A stretch of 64,000 nt of DNA from Globisporangium splendens (GCA_006386115.1 VFIW01000004.1:930001-994000); one strand, 5' to 3'. Counted from the stretch's first letter, positions 1-12,467 are shown. Numbers and translations: made by a program. Notes: a model not told the origin generated them from the sequence alone.

Positions 1-2896
1 ACGTGCTTAAAAGCGATCGTTTCCCGAATTGTCACGTGCTCGATACCCCTGATGGCGATATTGGTACGTGGACATTGATCCAATTTCGCTGCCTCTGTGT
101 ATATTGATGAAGGAAGTCTTCGTACTGACATTGTGAACGATGTTAACTTTCCCATTAGCTCCAAACTTCAGGCGGCTGGAAGGAACCCCATTGTATGGCT
201 CCGCTCAGCCTTCTCTGGTATGTGGCGCTTGGAAAGCTTCAATTTCCAGGCAATACGCGTAAGGACTGATCGATTATGCATGTTATGCTGCCGTTCTGGT
301 GATGCTTCTGCGCAAATTCAGGAGGGCATCCAAATGATTCTCAACCGCGTGGCCGCCGATGGCTTCTCGAAAGTGGTCTGGATCAACCTCCGAGAGGTAA
401 GTGACTCGCCCCATTGGTACTTGATCGCGCTTTTGACTATGATGTGTTCACACTACAATTGCTCCTTTTCTCGCCATCAGGAGCCTGTGATCTACGTCGA
501 AGGTCGTCCGTACACGGCGAGACGCACAGCCAAGCTGAACGAGAACGACACGGTGCCTGGGATCACGGGTCATAAAGCCCAGATCCTGGAAACCTCCATG
601 AAGAACAATCTCCAGGAGCAATTGCGAAATGCGCACCACAAGTTGGAGTACTGGCATGAGGTGGACCTGTACCAGAACGAGCTGCTCTCGGTAACCGTGG
701 ACCCAGAACAAGTGTTCACGTTGCCCGAGCTCTATGAACTGGATGCCGTCACGAAGGCGAACAGCGCCATCGAGTGGGTCAAGTACTATCGGATCCCGAT
801 CGAGCGCGAGAATGCGCCTGAGCACGCTGACGTCGAGCTGATCATGAACCTGATCCGCTCTGCGACACCGATCGTGAACTCGGCAACGTCCGACACGGCG
901 TTCATCTTCAATTGCCAGATGGGCAAACGCCGCACGACGACGGCGCTCGTGCTCTCGAGTCTGATCTGGCAGCGGCCGCGCGTTGACATCAACGACTTCC
1001 CCGTCGCTGAACGCACAGAGGACGAACGTCGCAGCAGTGTGGCCGAACCGAGAAGCACCGAGTATGGCAACTTTGCCGTGATTCGCGAAGTGCAGCGGCA
1101 ACTGCCGTTCGGCTTCCAGGCGAAAACCTGGGTCGACAAGGCGATCGACGAGTGCGCGGCGATCTGCAACATCCGCTCGGTCATCAACGAGTACCACGAG
1201 AAGTCCATGGCCGAAGCGAAACCCGCCAAGCGATCGTACTATCTGGTCAGCTCTTGGGCTTGTGATGCGCTTTGACTTTTGGTTCATGATGTCCTAACGC
1301 TGTCCACAATTTTGCTTTATGTAGCATCACGCGCTGAGTTTTCTGGAACGCTACTTCTACATCGTCGTCTTTGGTGCGTACATGTTGTCCACAAAGGCAT
1401 CCCAACGCACTGCGATCGAGGGTCAGGATGGAGAAGGGGAAGCACTGACACCAGCGAGCACCGAGGGCGAAGAGAGCGCTGTGGCGCTGCAGTCGTTTTC
1501 GAAATGGTTGCAGACGCATCCGAACCTGTTTCGACTCTTGGACGATCTCGGTGGCGTGCGCTACCATTCCGACAAGGTGCTTCAGGACTGTGTGATCAAG
1601 GAAGATCACTTCTTCGGCATCGCGCGCATCCCGCATGTGCTGACATCGGGTGTACCGAACTTTCGCCGTGTGGGCAACGAACCGATTTTCGGCACAGCGC
1701 AGTGCCTTGAAAGCGGTCTCCGCGATGTCGTGAACCACCTGAGAGGCGAGTTTGACCGCGCGATCTGGATCAATCTCCGCGAAGAAGCCGTGATCTATGT
1801 GAGCGGCAAGCCGTTTGTGATGCGCCACCCGGACAATATCATGGAGAACGTCGAGTATCCTGGCATTGAGGCCGACGAGATCAACGCGATCGAGGTCCAG
1901 GTGAAGGAGGAGATCAAGACCGAGGTGCGCAAAGCCAACGGGCTGCTCATGTACTGGTACGAGCCGCGCGTGATGTACAGCGAGGAGATGATGGACCACG
2001 TGAACCCCGAGGTGGAGATCAAGACGCTGACTGAGATCTACGACGAAGTCACTGCCGAGACCAAGTTTGATCTGCACTACGCACGCATCCCAGTTTCGGA
2101 CGAGACGGCGCCGGAGGAGAAAGACCTGGACGACCTCGTGCGCTTGCTGGCACCCGTGTTCCTCCAGGAACTCGGTCTAGAAGTAGGACAAACCAATGAG
2201 GACCAGCCTGGACAGCTTGCCGTGTCTGCCGCCAAGTCCCCAAACAAGCCCACGACCAAGACGGCAGTGATCTGTAATTGCCAGATGGGGCGCGGTCGCA
2301 CGACCACTGCGCTCGTGTGCACGTACATGCTGCGGATCGTGCTCGAAGACTGCGCAGCGCAGCAGAATGCACCTTCTGCTGAAGGAAAAGCGCCAAGTAT
2401 GCTGGAGCAGATCTGTGGCACTAAGCACTCGCATACGCTCCGTCGCCAGTCTTCTGCAGTGAATGGCGAGTTTGTCGTGATCCGCAAGCTGCTGCACACT
2501 CTGGACAATGGCGACGACTGCAAGCTGCTCGTGGACTACGCCGTGAACCAGTGCGAGCACATGCAGAACCTGCGCGAGTGCATCGCGCAGTGCCGCGACC
2601 TGGCCATGGAGAACGACCTCACGAGCGCGAAGCGCGACCACTTCATGCTGCGCGCCGTCAACTACCTGGAACGCTACTTCTATCTCATCTGCTTCGCGTC
2701 GTACCTGCTCGAGGAGCGCGCGCGCGGGTTCCAGGGCACGATCTTCGTCAAGTGGATGAGCGAACGCTACGGGAGCGCGCTGTACGCACTGCTGGACAAC
2801 CTCTGCTTCGAGGAGGACGTCGGCGCCGAGACCCATGTGTCGTCCATGCGCTGGCGCTGGCGCCGCAAGCGCAAGCTCGTGTCGCGCTTGGAGTGA
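1..2896 (+). CDS. PALD1: Paladin-like phosphatase, 5' end outside the window
   Basis: The encoded protein has two copies of the paladin module, each with the Cys-based signature C-x2-G-x2-R-T: CQMGKRRT (Cys codon 913-915) and CQMGRGRT (Cys codon 2279-2281). Each module is preceded by the family block WINLREE-VIYV. Paladins are cytosolic relatives of PTP-like phytases; the vertebrate protein is reported to act on phosphoinositides. Introns 397-480 and 1246-1324 are well supported: both have GT-AG ends, and removing them restores module continuity (LREEPVIYV, and a SFLERYFYIVVF segment matching NYLERYFYLICF in the second module). Bases 3-63 read VLKSDRFPN in another frame and end at a GT donor, so the gene very likely starts left of the window. 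The exon structure between about 64 and 310 is unclear. The stop is at 2894-2896. Both signature cysteines are kept, so both modules may be active. Confidence 0.8.
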
Positions 2897-3095
2897 GTGT
2901 CGCGAGTGCGTGGAAAGAGACCTGTTTGAATGGATCCACCTTTCATGTTAAATACGCGCTAATATACATATGTTTATTAGATCAATGAATACCTTATACA
3001 TTATTTCATAATGTATATAAATAGGTATATGCATTGTATAAAGGAATATAATAACTCAACTGGAGCTCCTCATTGTCTTAGCGCCAAAAAGCAAA

Positions 3096-6067
3096 ATGGC
3101 GGCAAGGATGATGCCACGAGATGCCAATGCGACCGACGTGCTGAGCGTACAGGGCACTGTCAAGCGCGCGTATCCGCTGCGCGAGCTGCTCACTCATGGA
3201 GCGGGTACTGTTGGTGGTGCTTGCGGTGCGTTCACGCTTGGCGATGGCCCGTGCGGCCCGGACGCCGCGCGCGTGCTGACCATCGTGTTGGAGAATGCGA
3301 GGTAACATTGCAGCAAACTTGTGCTTGTGCCCATTTGGTTAGTATGTGTGGATGATGGGAGAGCGGTGCTGGTTGTGTGGCTGCAATGGCGTGTCGGCTG
3401 CCGCTTTCCTGTAGGACGTTCGAGTCGTGTGTGTTGTTCCTGTACGACCAATGGGCCGACAAAATGCGCTTCCTGCAGCGCCATGTACGTCACTTTTGCG
3501 CACTTCTCTATCCACATACTCTCATGCGCCTGGTATTGCAGATGCAGTAAGTGCAGGTAGCTCACGCATTGCGTATGGAACTGTCTTGCCTTTGCTTAGT
3601 ATAAGGTGCGCATTCAGGGCCGAGGACTCGTGATGGCGCCATATTGGGACGGAGGTGGCGACAGTTTGGACGACACGGAGGACCAGCAGCTGCCGTGCTA
3701 CATTGTCGCGGAGCGCTATCTCCTCAAGAAAGCGCTCGAGCGGTACCCGAATGCGCGCAACTTTCCCTCAGCACTGCCGCGAGGGATCAGTATCGACATC
3801 ACGTACGGCGAACCGCTGCGTGTGGGCGAAAGCGACCAGCTGCGGTACCTACCTTCCGTGACCATCTACGCTCGTGACTTGTACCGCGACAAAGGTAGCG
3901 AGCATCTCTTGCTGTAGAGACGTGTGGCTGTGGTGCGTCCAAGCTATTTTGTGACCAAGGCAGTGTGTATTCTTTGTGGATGCAGACACCAGAACGAACA
4001 GCGAGACGCCAGTCAGTGCCAGCCAGGTGTGCATCTAGAGGAATGACAAGTAGCTCTTTGTTTGGGGATCTCGTGCTCACCTGAGTGCTTGGGCGGTGCT
4101 TGCAGAATGCTCGAGGAAAGCGCACGCTGCAGAAAGCTACTGGTGACTACACGTACACGTGTCTCGGGGATCTGATCCCGGGAAAAGCCGATCTCTATGG
4201 CGTCGTGGTCAATTTCTCATTGCCGAAGCGAACGCGAGGCACCGACTACTCGGTACGCTTGCTACCGGCCAGAGTCTGTCGGTTCTTTTGTTCTCACAAT
4301 GGGTTCTGTGCTATTGTTGTGGGTTTTTGAAATAGATGACGGTGAACATCGTGGACGAGAGCTGTCCACGACGCGAGGGTGCGATCCAGGTCATGGTTTT
4401 CCAGTCCAGCTTGGAAAAGATGCCGAGGCTACTGGTGCGTGCAAGTCTTGTATGCGGTATTTCACATGATAATTTCCTGACGTTCGTGCCCTTTGTGTGG
4501 ACATCAATATAGTACGTCGGTGACCTCATTCGGTTCCACAAGCTGACGATCAACAAATACAACGGCAACTTACAGGGAGTCTGCAGGTACGCAGATGAAA
4601 AAATGAATCGTGTAGTGAAGAACGGCTGGCTGGACTGACTTTGATTCGCATAATTGTCTTGCATACCTAGTTCACAGTTTACTCGATACCTGGTGATTCG
4701 AGATAAGGAGGACGATCCGAACGAACTCGAGCAGCTCACGTGCTCGGAATCGTGGACATTCGATGCGACGGATGAAGTCCGCGCGCGTGAACTTCTGTAA
4801 GTAAAGTTACTGAGGAATCCTGAGTGTCATTAAGCATGCCATCAACCAAAACTGACGAATGTTTGGATCGTTATTGACAATTTAGGAACTGGTCCAAGCA
4901 GAGTTTGTGTGCTGATACGACATTTTGTCCTGGGTACCCGCATCCACCGACATTGCTGTCCGAGATCGTCTCTATCGGATGCTACGTCGACGTTGTCATC
5001 AAGGTTTTGTTCATCGACCGAAGCCGTGGCGACCACAATGTCCGTTTGATCGTCTGGGATGGATCTGGCGATGGTGATGCACCCAGAAACAATGCTGCAG
5101 CCCAATTGATAGCCAAGCATTCGATTGCGCTGCCAGCTCCGCAAGGTGTCTTGAAGCAGATTGTGTTTGATTCCTGCTGGGGCTTGCTGCGCGACATGGG
5201 CTTTGCGGACAGGCTTTTGAACCACTGGTGCCGCTTTCGCAATTTGCCTGTAGAAGAAAAGCAACAGCGAGACGAAGGCGATCCCAGTACCGATGGCGAT
5301 GACGACGTGGAGCTGCGCTTTCGAGAAGGTTCGTCGCTCGTTTTCGTGCCTGAGGGCATGCGCGATGTCCAGGATCGCCTTGCATTGGTGAATCCAAGCC
5401 CGACGGAAACAGCTTCAGATGAGGACTACGCCAATGAGTCTGTGATATTGGACAAACCAGTGGAAAAAGTGTGGACGATCATCCCCGAGCAGATTCGTGG
5501 TAAAGTACCCGTGACGTCTCTCGAAGACGTGCGCCGCAGTGACGTCGTGCCGCGGAAGTACTTGTGCCTCGCGCACGTCGTCAAGATCTGGCCCGAGGAC
5601 ATCACAAAGATCACCAAAGTAGCCCAGAAGCAGCAACCTCAATCAGGCAGTGCGTCCTCCGAGTACATTTACTCGTTTGTGCTGCGCTTACAGGACGCCG
5701 ACTCCTGTACCCTCGACGTGATCGTCTACAGCAGCGACGCGGTACGTCAGCACTTGTGCTTGGACTTCTTTTGACTTTACCGTTTAGGGAGCTGACCTAC
5801 TTGTACCTCATGGATTTCCACCTCTAGGAGCATTTTTTGCGCGGCATCCCACCCTGCGACCTCACGACGAGCACGAGTTCACGGATCGTGCTTTCCAAGC
5901 GCTTTGCCGCACTACTGAGGAACCCGCAGCCGCTGCACTGGTGTATCAAAGCGTACACACCTGCCACGTCGTCGAGAAGCTCAGGCTCTTCGGTCTCAGC
6001 CACGAGTGTGATTCGCTATCGTTTGTTTGACACGTTGCTGCAGTACCAGGGCGACCTGTTTGTCTGA
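3096..6067 (+). CDS. POT1: POT1-like telomere end-binding protein with an extended N-terminus
   Basis: The nine-exon model is 3096-3301, 3415-3484, 3600-3894, 4086-4252, 4336-4434, 4513-4586, 4671-4796, 4886-5741 and 5828-6067 (about 710 aa). All introns are GT-AG and all phases agree. POT1 binds single-stranded telomeric DNA through OB folds. The block from about residue 250 matches the POT1 first OB fold: YTCLGDLIPGKADLYGVV, then KRTRGTDYS, TVNIVDES, and VGDLIRFHKLTI. The C-terminal part, with LDVIVYSSDAEHFLRGIPP and YRLFDTLLQ, resembles the OB3 region. About 240 residues precede the first recognised OB fold. They contain VLTIVLENARTFESCVLFLY and a KVRIQGRGLV strand, which could be an extra OB fold. 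No gene break is visible inside the span, but the joint at 3894/4086 is the weakest and could instead separate two genes. The gene converges with the hydroxylase gene at 6223, 155 bp away. Confidence 0.72.
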
Positions 6068-6222
6068 GTTGGAGATAAAGCATGTGCAATTTTTGACTTC
6101 AGGTACCTGGGCTGCTACCGTGGACGCCTCACAACCTTGGAACATAATGGAAATCTATATTCACACACGACATTGAGTCAGTGGATGATCGTTCTACTTG
6201 CATACATGACGTTTCCTTGGTC

Positions 6223-7149
6223 TCATTGTCGACTGCTGCCTGGTTTGAACGTGCCGAAGAGCTTGTCCCAGAGCGCGAATCGCTTGGCGAAGTTGTACTT
6301 GGGGTGCGTGTGGTGCAGGTCGTGGTCGCGGACGCACAGCGAGAGGATCGTGAACATGTCGTGGATCCAGGGGAACTGTGGGAACGAGAAGCCCTTGACC
6401 TCGAGGCCGCAGTGACCCGCGACTTCGACGTACGTCTTGTACGCAAACATGAGCTGCAGCTGCCAGCGCGAGAGCGAGAGCGGGAAGCCGAGCTTGGCGG
6501 CAAACACGAACGGGAGCACGTTGGTGAGGCAGAGGTCGACCGCGTCCTGCTCGTACGTCGACAGCGGACACGGGTGCAGATGCAGATGGTGGCGCTTGTG
6601 CACGTGCTGGTAGAGCCACGGGATCTGGTGGCACAGCCAGTGCGCCGCGTAATGGAACAAGTCGAAGATGACCTCGAACACGAGCGACTTGGGGATGAAC
6701 GTCACGAATTCGAGCACGCCATAGACGCCACCTGTACTCTCATTGCTGTCACTGACGAGATGCGAGGCCACGTAGAACGAGACGCACTCACTGGGCACGA
6801 TGAGCCAGAGGATGCGCAGGTAGATGGCTCGCCGCTGCGGTGGCGTCAGCTGCGAGCGCTTGTCGCCAAGGATCTTGCGCTTCATGGTGCCGATCCATTC
6901 GAACCACTTGATCATCGCGAGAATGCGGAAAACGCCAGTGGCGTACACTGCAGCCATAGGCAAAGCACTACTGCTGTCTTGTGCATGGAGAGATGGAGAG
7001 GATACGAGCGCGTGACTGGCGAACGCGACGCCGCAGATGAACGCGTTGATGAGCGCGTAGTACTTGGCGCGGCGCAGCACGCGCGCAGTCAACGCGGACG
7101 CCAGAGAAGACAACGCCACTGGTTTGGATGCTGGAACGGGATCCACCAT
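6223..7149 (-). CDS. Fatty acid hydroxylase / sterol desaturase family membrane protein (paralogue 1)
   Basis: Single-exon gene of 308 aa. The three histidine clusters that bind the di-iron centre in this superfamily are present in order: HYAAH (H166-H170), HKRHH (H184-H188) and HDLHH (H276-H280). Hydrophobic stretches around residues 31-50, 112-128 and 145-166 fit an ER membrane protein with a cytosolic active site. Known relatives include C4-methyl sterol oxidases, C5 sterol desaturases and sphingolipid or alkylglycerol hydroxylases, and the sequence does not decide among them. A second copy lies at 11508-12419 on the same strand with ATG9 between them. Several blocks are nearly identical, such as WLYQHVHKRHHLHLHPCPLS and FAYKTYVEVAGHCGLE. 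The start is the first ATG of the open frame and is at about the same place as the paralogue's N-terminus. Confidence 0.85.
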   Translation of the reverse strand: MVDPVPASKPVALSSLASALTARVLRRAKYYALINAFICGVAFASHALVSSPSLHAQDSSSALPMAAVYATGVFRILAMIKWFEWIGTMKRKILGDKRSQLTPPQRRAIYLRILWLIVPSECVSFYVASHLVSDSNESTGGVYGVLEFVTFIPKSLVFEVIFDLFHYAAHWLCHQIPWLYQHVHKRHHLHLHPCPLSTYEQDAVDLCLTNVLPFVFAAKLGFPLSLSRWQLQLMFAYKTYVEVAGHCGLEVKGFSFPQFPWIHDMFTILSLCVRDHDLHHTHPKYNFAKRFALWDKLFGTFKPGSSRQ

Positions 7150-7869
7150 ATTGGGAGGCGCTATAGAGAGCGACTCACTCTGCTGTTAATGCGCGAATGC
7201 GAGCGTGTCATTCATTCACTTCCGTCGAAGCGCAGATGCGTGCGCGCCCGTCGTCATCGATTCGTACTTTAGGGGAGTTCCCTGCGTCACATCACATGGC
7301 GTCGATTGGAAGAGCACAAGCAGAGAGTGATGAAGCAATCAGTTTAGCGAGTGTGGGGGGTGATGAAACGCAAGATCGCGCACAAGTGAGTGCGTGTTGA
7401 TAGTGAGCTAACCCATAGCCATATCCACACACACACACACACACACAGGCCACTGCAGCAGGTCAGGAATTCCTATGGCGCTGTGCTCGGCACCAAATGG
7501 ACCCAACATGTTGCATTCTGAAGGGACACGCATGCATGGAGCATCACCACAAGAAAGACGTACTTAGTCGGAAATGCAACATTGTGCTGCTTGCGACGGA
7601 ACCTATCGACACGATAATTGTTACAAACCTTGTGCTGCCTTTAAGAACACAGCATGATCACCACAATCGCTTAAAACATAGGTCTCACTGTACGTGTATC
7701 TTCAATATTCGTACCTAATGCGATTCGCAACGGTGCGATCTTGGAGTTTTCTCAAAAGTGAAGCGCCGTCCTATTGCGAAGAGCGAGAAAAGAAGAGGCG
7801 ACGCTCTCGATCTGCTTCCTGCCTTCTCTGCGCTGTCCCCACCCTGCGTAAGCCCACTGACGCCGCCCG
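7150..7869. other. Divergent intergenic region between hydroxylase 1 and ATG9
   Basis: The 720 bp between two genes transcribed away from each other must hold both promoters. A (CA)n microsatellite lies at 7426-7448. No clear oomycete initiator, ORF or RNA gene was recognised. Confidence 0.5.
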
Positions 7870-10280
7870 ATGGACGAGTCGCTGCTGGGCCACGACAGCC
7901 ACGCGCGCCACGCTGCGGACGACGACGACGAGCTCTGGAACGAGCTCAAGGACGACCACCGCGCCGCGCAAGCACCGCTGCTCCACCATGACCGCGACCC
8001 GCACGCGCGCCACCACCACCAAGTAAGCGGAAGCGCTGCACCCATACCGTCGCTGCGTGCGCACGTGCACCTGCCCGCGATCTCGAACCTGTTCCGGAAC
8101 GTCGCGGATTCTGCCAAGCGCTCGGTGTCGCGCGGTGGAGCCGCTGAGTCATCGGCTTCTTCGTCTTCTGGATCGTCGTGGCAGCCGCGCATCTCGCATG
8201 CGCCTGACCAGTACGGCCGCGTCGCGAATCTGGATGCGTTCCTGATCAGCTTGTACAATTACTTTTACCACAAGGGGTTCACGTCGATCGCGGTGGTCGA
8301 GATCGTCGCGCTCGTTACAGGGCTCTTTAGCGTCACGCTCTCGAGTTTCCTCATGGGATGTGTCCAGTGGAAAAAGATCATTGAGTGCAATCACAGCAAA
8401 GCCACCGGCGACAAGCACTGCGACGCCGACTTGGCGCAATTTGTGACGTGCCGCGCCGACGACAACAGCCTCGCGACCGTGCTCACGTCGTTCTACTTTG
8501 TCATGTTCCTCGGCTACTGGGTCTTCCGCGCGCTGCAACTGATCGGCACATTGCGCGATACGCACGACATGTCAACTTTCTACAGAGAACGGTACGTGTG
8601 TTGTGTTGTGTGTGTGTGAAGCCATTCCATTGTTCACTAACCTCATTGTGTGCCATGCAGACTGCATATCGACGAGCGCCAATTGCAGACCGTGAAATGG
8701 GACGAAGTCGTGAACCGTGTCCTGGATCTCGTTGGCGGCGGTGTTCACAACAGTAACAACTTGCCGAAGAACATGATCCCGAAGCAGATCTCGTCGTACC
8801 GGCTCCAGATCGATCCCAAACTGCTCGCGACGCCGCACGACTTTGCGCGCCGCATCATGCGTCGCGAGAATTATCTAATCGCGTTCATGAACCACTCGCT
8901 GTTCCACGGTACGAACCTGTTGCCCCCAGGGATGCAGTTCGCGTCGACGAGCCACGTGATGTTTTCGCGCAACATGGAGTGCAATATCAACATTTGCCTC
9001 ATTGACCAGATGCTCGATGGGGACAACAATCTCTCGCACGCGTTCATCCACGACACCAAGATCCTGCAGAAACGGTTCTTGATCGCCGGTGTGATCAACT
9101 TTGTGCTCACGCCGTTCATCTTGCTGTACCGTGTGTCGCATTTCTTCTTCGTGTCGGCCATGGAATGGCACATGAACCGCGTGCATTACGCCGGCACGCG
9201 GCGCTGGAGTTCGTATGCGCTCTGGAAGTTCCGCGAGTACAATGAACTGCCGCATGTTCTCGATGCGCGCATGGCGCGGTCGTACCCATTGGCAGAGCGG
9301 TACGTGGCCATGTTTCCTGGAGGTATGGCTGCGGTGATCGCTGGAGGCGTCTCGTTCTGTGCGAGTTCGCTCATGGCGGTGTTCGTGGGCATCAGTCTCT
9401 TGGACGAGTCGCTGCTTTTGGAGACGACGCTGTATGGTCGTCCGTTGGTGTGGTACCTCACGCTCACGACCATTGCGTTTGCAGTTTCGCGGACTTTCAC
9501 GACAACGTCGTCGCCATTTTTGATTAACGGCGACGCGGAAGAAGCGATGATGCAAGTGGCCGCGGAGACGCACTATTTCCCGAAGGAATGGCGCGCACAA
9601 TGCCATACGAACGACGTCCACGATGCCTTCTTGTCGCTGTTCCCGTACAAAGCGCTTCTCTTTGCGCAAGAGTGTCTCTCTGTGGTGATGGCGCCGTACA
9701 TTCTGTGCGTCTCGCTGCCTCGGTGCGCGCGCGAGATCCTGCTGTTTGTGCGCTCGCACTCGTTGCTGCTGCCAAACGTTGGTGCCGTGTGTCGATTTGC
9801 CGAGTTTGATTTCAAAGAGTACGGCAATGACATGAAAATGGAGCGGTCGTTTGTGAATTTCAAGCAAAACCACCCGCAATGGGTCGGTGCCGAGGAAGGC
9901 GAACGCCTCATGCAGCAGCTGGGCCAACTGAAGGAAGAAGAGATGGAGAAATCGATGCGGCTCGGCGACACGATGTACGGGAGTCAAATGGCGATGTCCA
10001 TGTCGCAGCAACTGCTGCAGTCCCAGGCTATCCACACCGCTCTCGGCGGCCGCTTTGGCGGTGGTGCGTTCATGGCGCCGCAAGACAATGAGTTTTACTG
10101 GCTGGAAAAGGTTCGTGACTGAGTGTGCGTGTGGATGGATATAAAGAGGTGCCTAGTGACTTGTCTGTTTTCTTTTGTTTGTTTGTTTGTTTGTAGCTTC
10201 AGCAGCAAGGTCGTCTGGGTGAGTTGGGTCTGGACGAGTCGAAAGCCGACAGCATCTCCATTTCGAGCCTGGGAGGGTAG
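7870..10280 (+). CDS. ATG9: Autophagy protein ATG9
   Basis: The exon model is 7870-8591, 8661-10110 and 10197-10280, giving 751 aa. ATG9 is the multispanning membrane protein (lipid scramblase) on vesicles that seed the autophagosome. Family marks include a conserved segment just after exon 1 (FYRERLHIDERQLQTVKWDEVV), several membrane spans (for example VALVTGLFSVTLSSFLMG and FYFVMFLGYWVFRALQLIG) and the core segment that includes PKQISSYRLQID and HSLFHGTNLLPPG. The N-terminus (about 100 residues) is Asp-, His- and Ser-rich and probably disordered. The second intron ends in a (TTTG)n run directly before the acceptor. The last exon encodes only 27 residues. The start codon is the first ATG that keeps the frame; an upstream start cannot be excluded. 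Confidence 0.9.
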
Positions 10281-11507
10281 ATGATATCTGTGTGCCTTTA
10301 AGGAAGGGAACAAGCAGTTTGCGTTGTTGATTGCGTACGGCTTACTTCCGACACATACATATTAGGCGTGCCCTTTTGCATTGCATGATTCGATAGAGTT
10401 CTAACGCTCTATGCAGTGAGTCTATAGAATGGACGCTCCGTATCAGTGAGCAGCCATGCCATGCGCTTCATGGCCGCTTTGACCGAGAGTTTATCAACTG
10501 TACACTCCATTGTCCACCAAGGCGTGATGGCATGAGAGCATCAGCTCATAAGGCACGCATTTTGCACCCTGTATCAGATGCAAACGCCAGAGGAGGGATG
10601 ACTAACGCGATCATTGCGGAAAGTCAGCATCGCCTGTGAACGAAAAATGTAGCATCATCGCCACTCGAGACCCTTTTCTTGAGCTGAACACACACACACA
10701 CACACACAGATCAGCTTAATCACGCCACGGAGAACGCAGTATGCAGAGAACTTTCTGAGAGACGAGAGAGTCGCTCGTCTTCGTTTGTGTTGCATACAAC
10801 CATTTGGCGCACCCAAATTCGCATGAGCTTTTGAATTCACGGATTTCATCGACTGCAACCGGACTACTATTTGATCGCCTCAGTGCTAGAAATTCAAAAT
10901 CAGATACCGGTATTTACAGGTACTCACCTCGGACTTCTGAAGCGAAATTTGTTCTTTGACGATCGACTGCATGCAAAACAGCACAAAATCACTGCGCTCG
11001 CTCTCAGTTCCATTCCCAGCGTCGAGAGAAGAACCCGCTCTGTTCCTATGAGCAACCGGCGTCATTTGGAGTACTATTAATTAGCACACGGCTGCTCATG
11101 CCATCGAATCCCTAAGAGATCCCCATCATTCTTTCGACGCAATGAGCATTAGGTTTCAACATGCGCCGCAACGTTCGCTGTATGCTGCGAATGTCTTGCA
11201 GCACGAATCAGCGTGATCAGAATGCACTGTCCGGAGCAAAATGCACCGCCCACTCATCGCAGCCACCTAGTGACGCTGCTGTCACCTCACAGACCTCAGG
11301 AAAGCCTCATCGGAGTGCAAACATGCAAAATCGTTGTTCCTTTTCTCCGCAATGCACAGTCATTGTTCGTGTAATAGTGTATCTACATCTTTTTAGTTTA
11401 AACGGTGGTGCAACGATCGCTTCATACCGAGCAACCTCGCCGCCCTATTCGCACTGTCGTTCAGTATACGAGAGATTATAAAAACACACGCGCTGCATTT
11501 CTTCCTC
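10281..11507. other. Intergenic region, no gene recognised
   Basis: The 1.2 kb lies between the convergent ends of ATG9 and hydroxylase 2. A (CA)n microsatellite is at about 10688-10708. The small ORFs here have no recognisable family and biased composition, so they were left out. Confidence 0.5.
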
Positions 11508-12419
11508 TTAAAACGCTGGCGCAGGGGTAACAGGAGCAGCAGGGACTGACTTCTGCTTCTTGGTTTCCTGGAGTGGACGGCCATGCTTGAACGTGCCAAA
11601 GACCTTGTCCCAGAGCGAGAAGCGCTTGGCGAAGTTGAACTTTGGGTGCGTGTGGTGCAGGTCGTGGTCGTGCACGCGCAGGCAGATCGAGAGGTAGCTG
11701 ATCCACGGGAACTGCGGGAACGACGAGCCCTTGATCTCCAGACCGCAGTGACCCGCGACTTCGACGTACGTCTTGTACGCAAAGATCAGGTGCAACTGGA
11801 AGGTCGACATGCTGAAGCCCAAGTACGATGCGAAGAGGTACGGCGTCATGTTGGTGAGGTACACGTCGATGATGTCCTGCTCGTAGGTCGACAGTGGGCA
11901 CGGGTGCAGGTGGATGTGGTGGCGCTTGTGCGCGTGCTGGTACAGCCATGGGACCTGGTGGCAAATCCAGTGAGCCGAGAAGTGGAAAAAGTCAAAGATG
12001 ATCTCAAACGCGAGCGACTTTGGGATGAAGAGCAAGAATTCCAATGGGAACGAGCTCCAGCTGAGTGGCTCTTCCTTCATCGGTGCGCCGTATCGTTGCG
12101 TGAGGAAGATCATCAAGCACTCGGTCGGCACGGCGAGCCACAAGATGCGGAACCAGATCGATCGGCACTGCTCAGGCGTCAGTTGCATACGCTTGTCGCC
12201 AAATATCTTGCCCTTCATGGTGCCGATCCAGTCGAACCACTTGATCATCACGACGATGCGCATGAGACCCGCGGCGTAGACGGCCACGTACGACGCGCTG
12301 CTGTCCTGATACTGCTGCACGAGGCGGTAGCTCGCAAAGGCGACAAGGCAGATGAACGCATTGACGAGGAAGTAGAACTTGCCCTGGCGCGCAACCTGGG
12401 TGAGCAAAGAAGCCGGCAT
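11508..12419 (-). CDS. Fatty acid hydroxylase / sterol desaturase family membrane protein (paralogue 2)
   Basis: Single-exon gene of 303 aa from the ATG at 12417-12419. It keeps all three histidine clusters of the family: HFSAH, HKRHH and HDLHH. It is clearly paralogous to 6223-7149, with shared blocks including IKWFDWIGTMK and FAYKTYVEVAGHCGLE. The frame stays open to an upstream ATG at 12527. I prefer 12419 because an oomycete-type initiator lies at 12468-12482, between the two ATGs, which would place the upstream ATG outside the transcript. The C-terminus ends in a short Pro/Ala-rich tail not shared with paralogue 1. The role is probably hydroxylation or desaturation of a sterol or other lipid at the ER. 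Confidence 0.85.
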   Translation of the reverse strand: MPASLLTQVARQGKFYFLVNAFICLVAFASYRLVQQYQDSSASYVAVYAAGLMRIVVMIKWFDWIGTMKGKIFGDKRMQLTPEQCRSIWFRILWLAVPTECLMIFLTQRYGAPMKEEPLSWSSFPLEFLLFIPKSLAFEIIFDFFHFSAHWICHQVPWLYQHAHKRHHIHLHPCPLSTYEQDIIDVYLTNMTPYLFASYLGFSMSTFQLHLIFAYKTYVEVAGHCGLEIKGSSFPQFPWISYLSICLRVHDHDLHHTHPKFNFAKRFSLWDKVFGTFKHGRPLQETKKQKSVPAAPVTPAPAF

Positions 12420-12467
12420 ACTTGGACGAGGATTGGTTTGCTGACTAGGTCCCGAGCGGTCTGGAGG

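Noticed and set aside
448..1287. Long minus-strand open frame opposite the paladin-like gene
   Set aside because: It is a shadow of the plus-strand coding frame and has no domain; the same holds for long opposite-strand frames over ATG9, the phosphatases, the P450s and the Tudor-like gene.
7426..7448. (CA)n microsatellites (7426, 10688) considered as CRISPR or satellite arrays
   Set aside because: Simple dinucleotide runs without spacers; not CRISPR and too short for a satellite.
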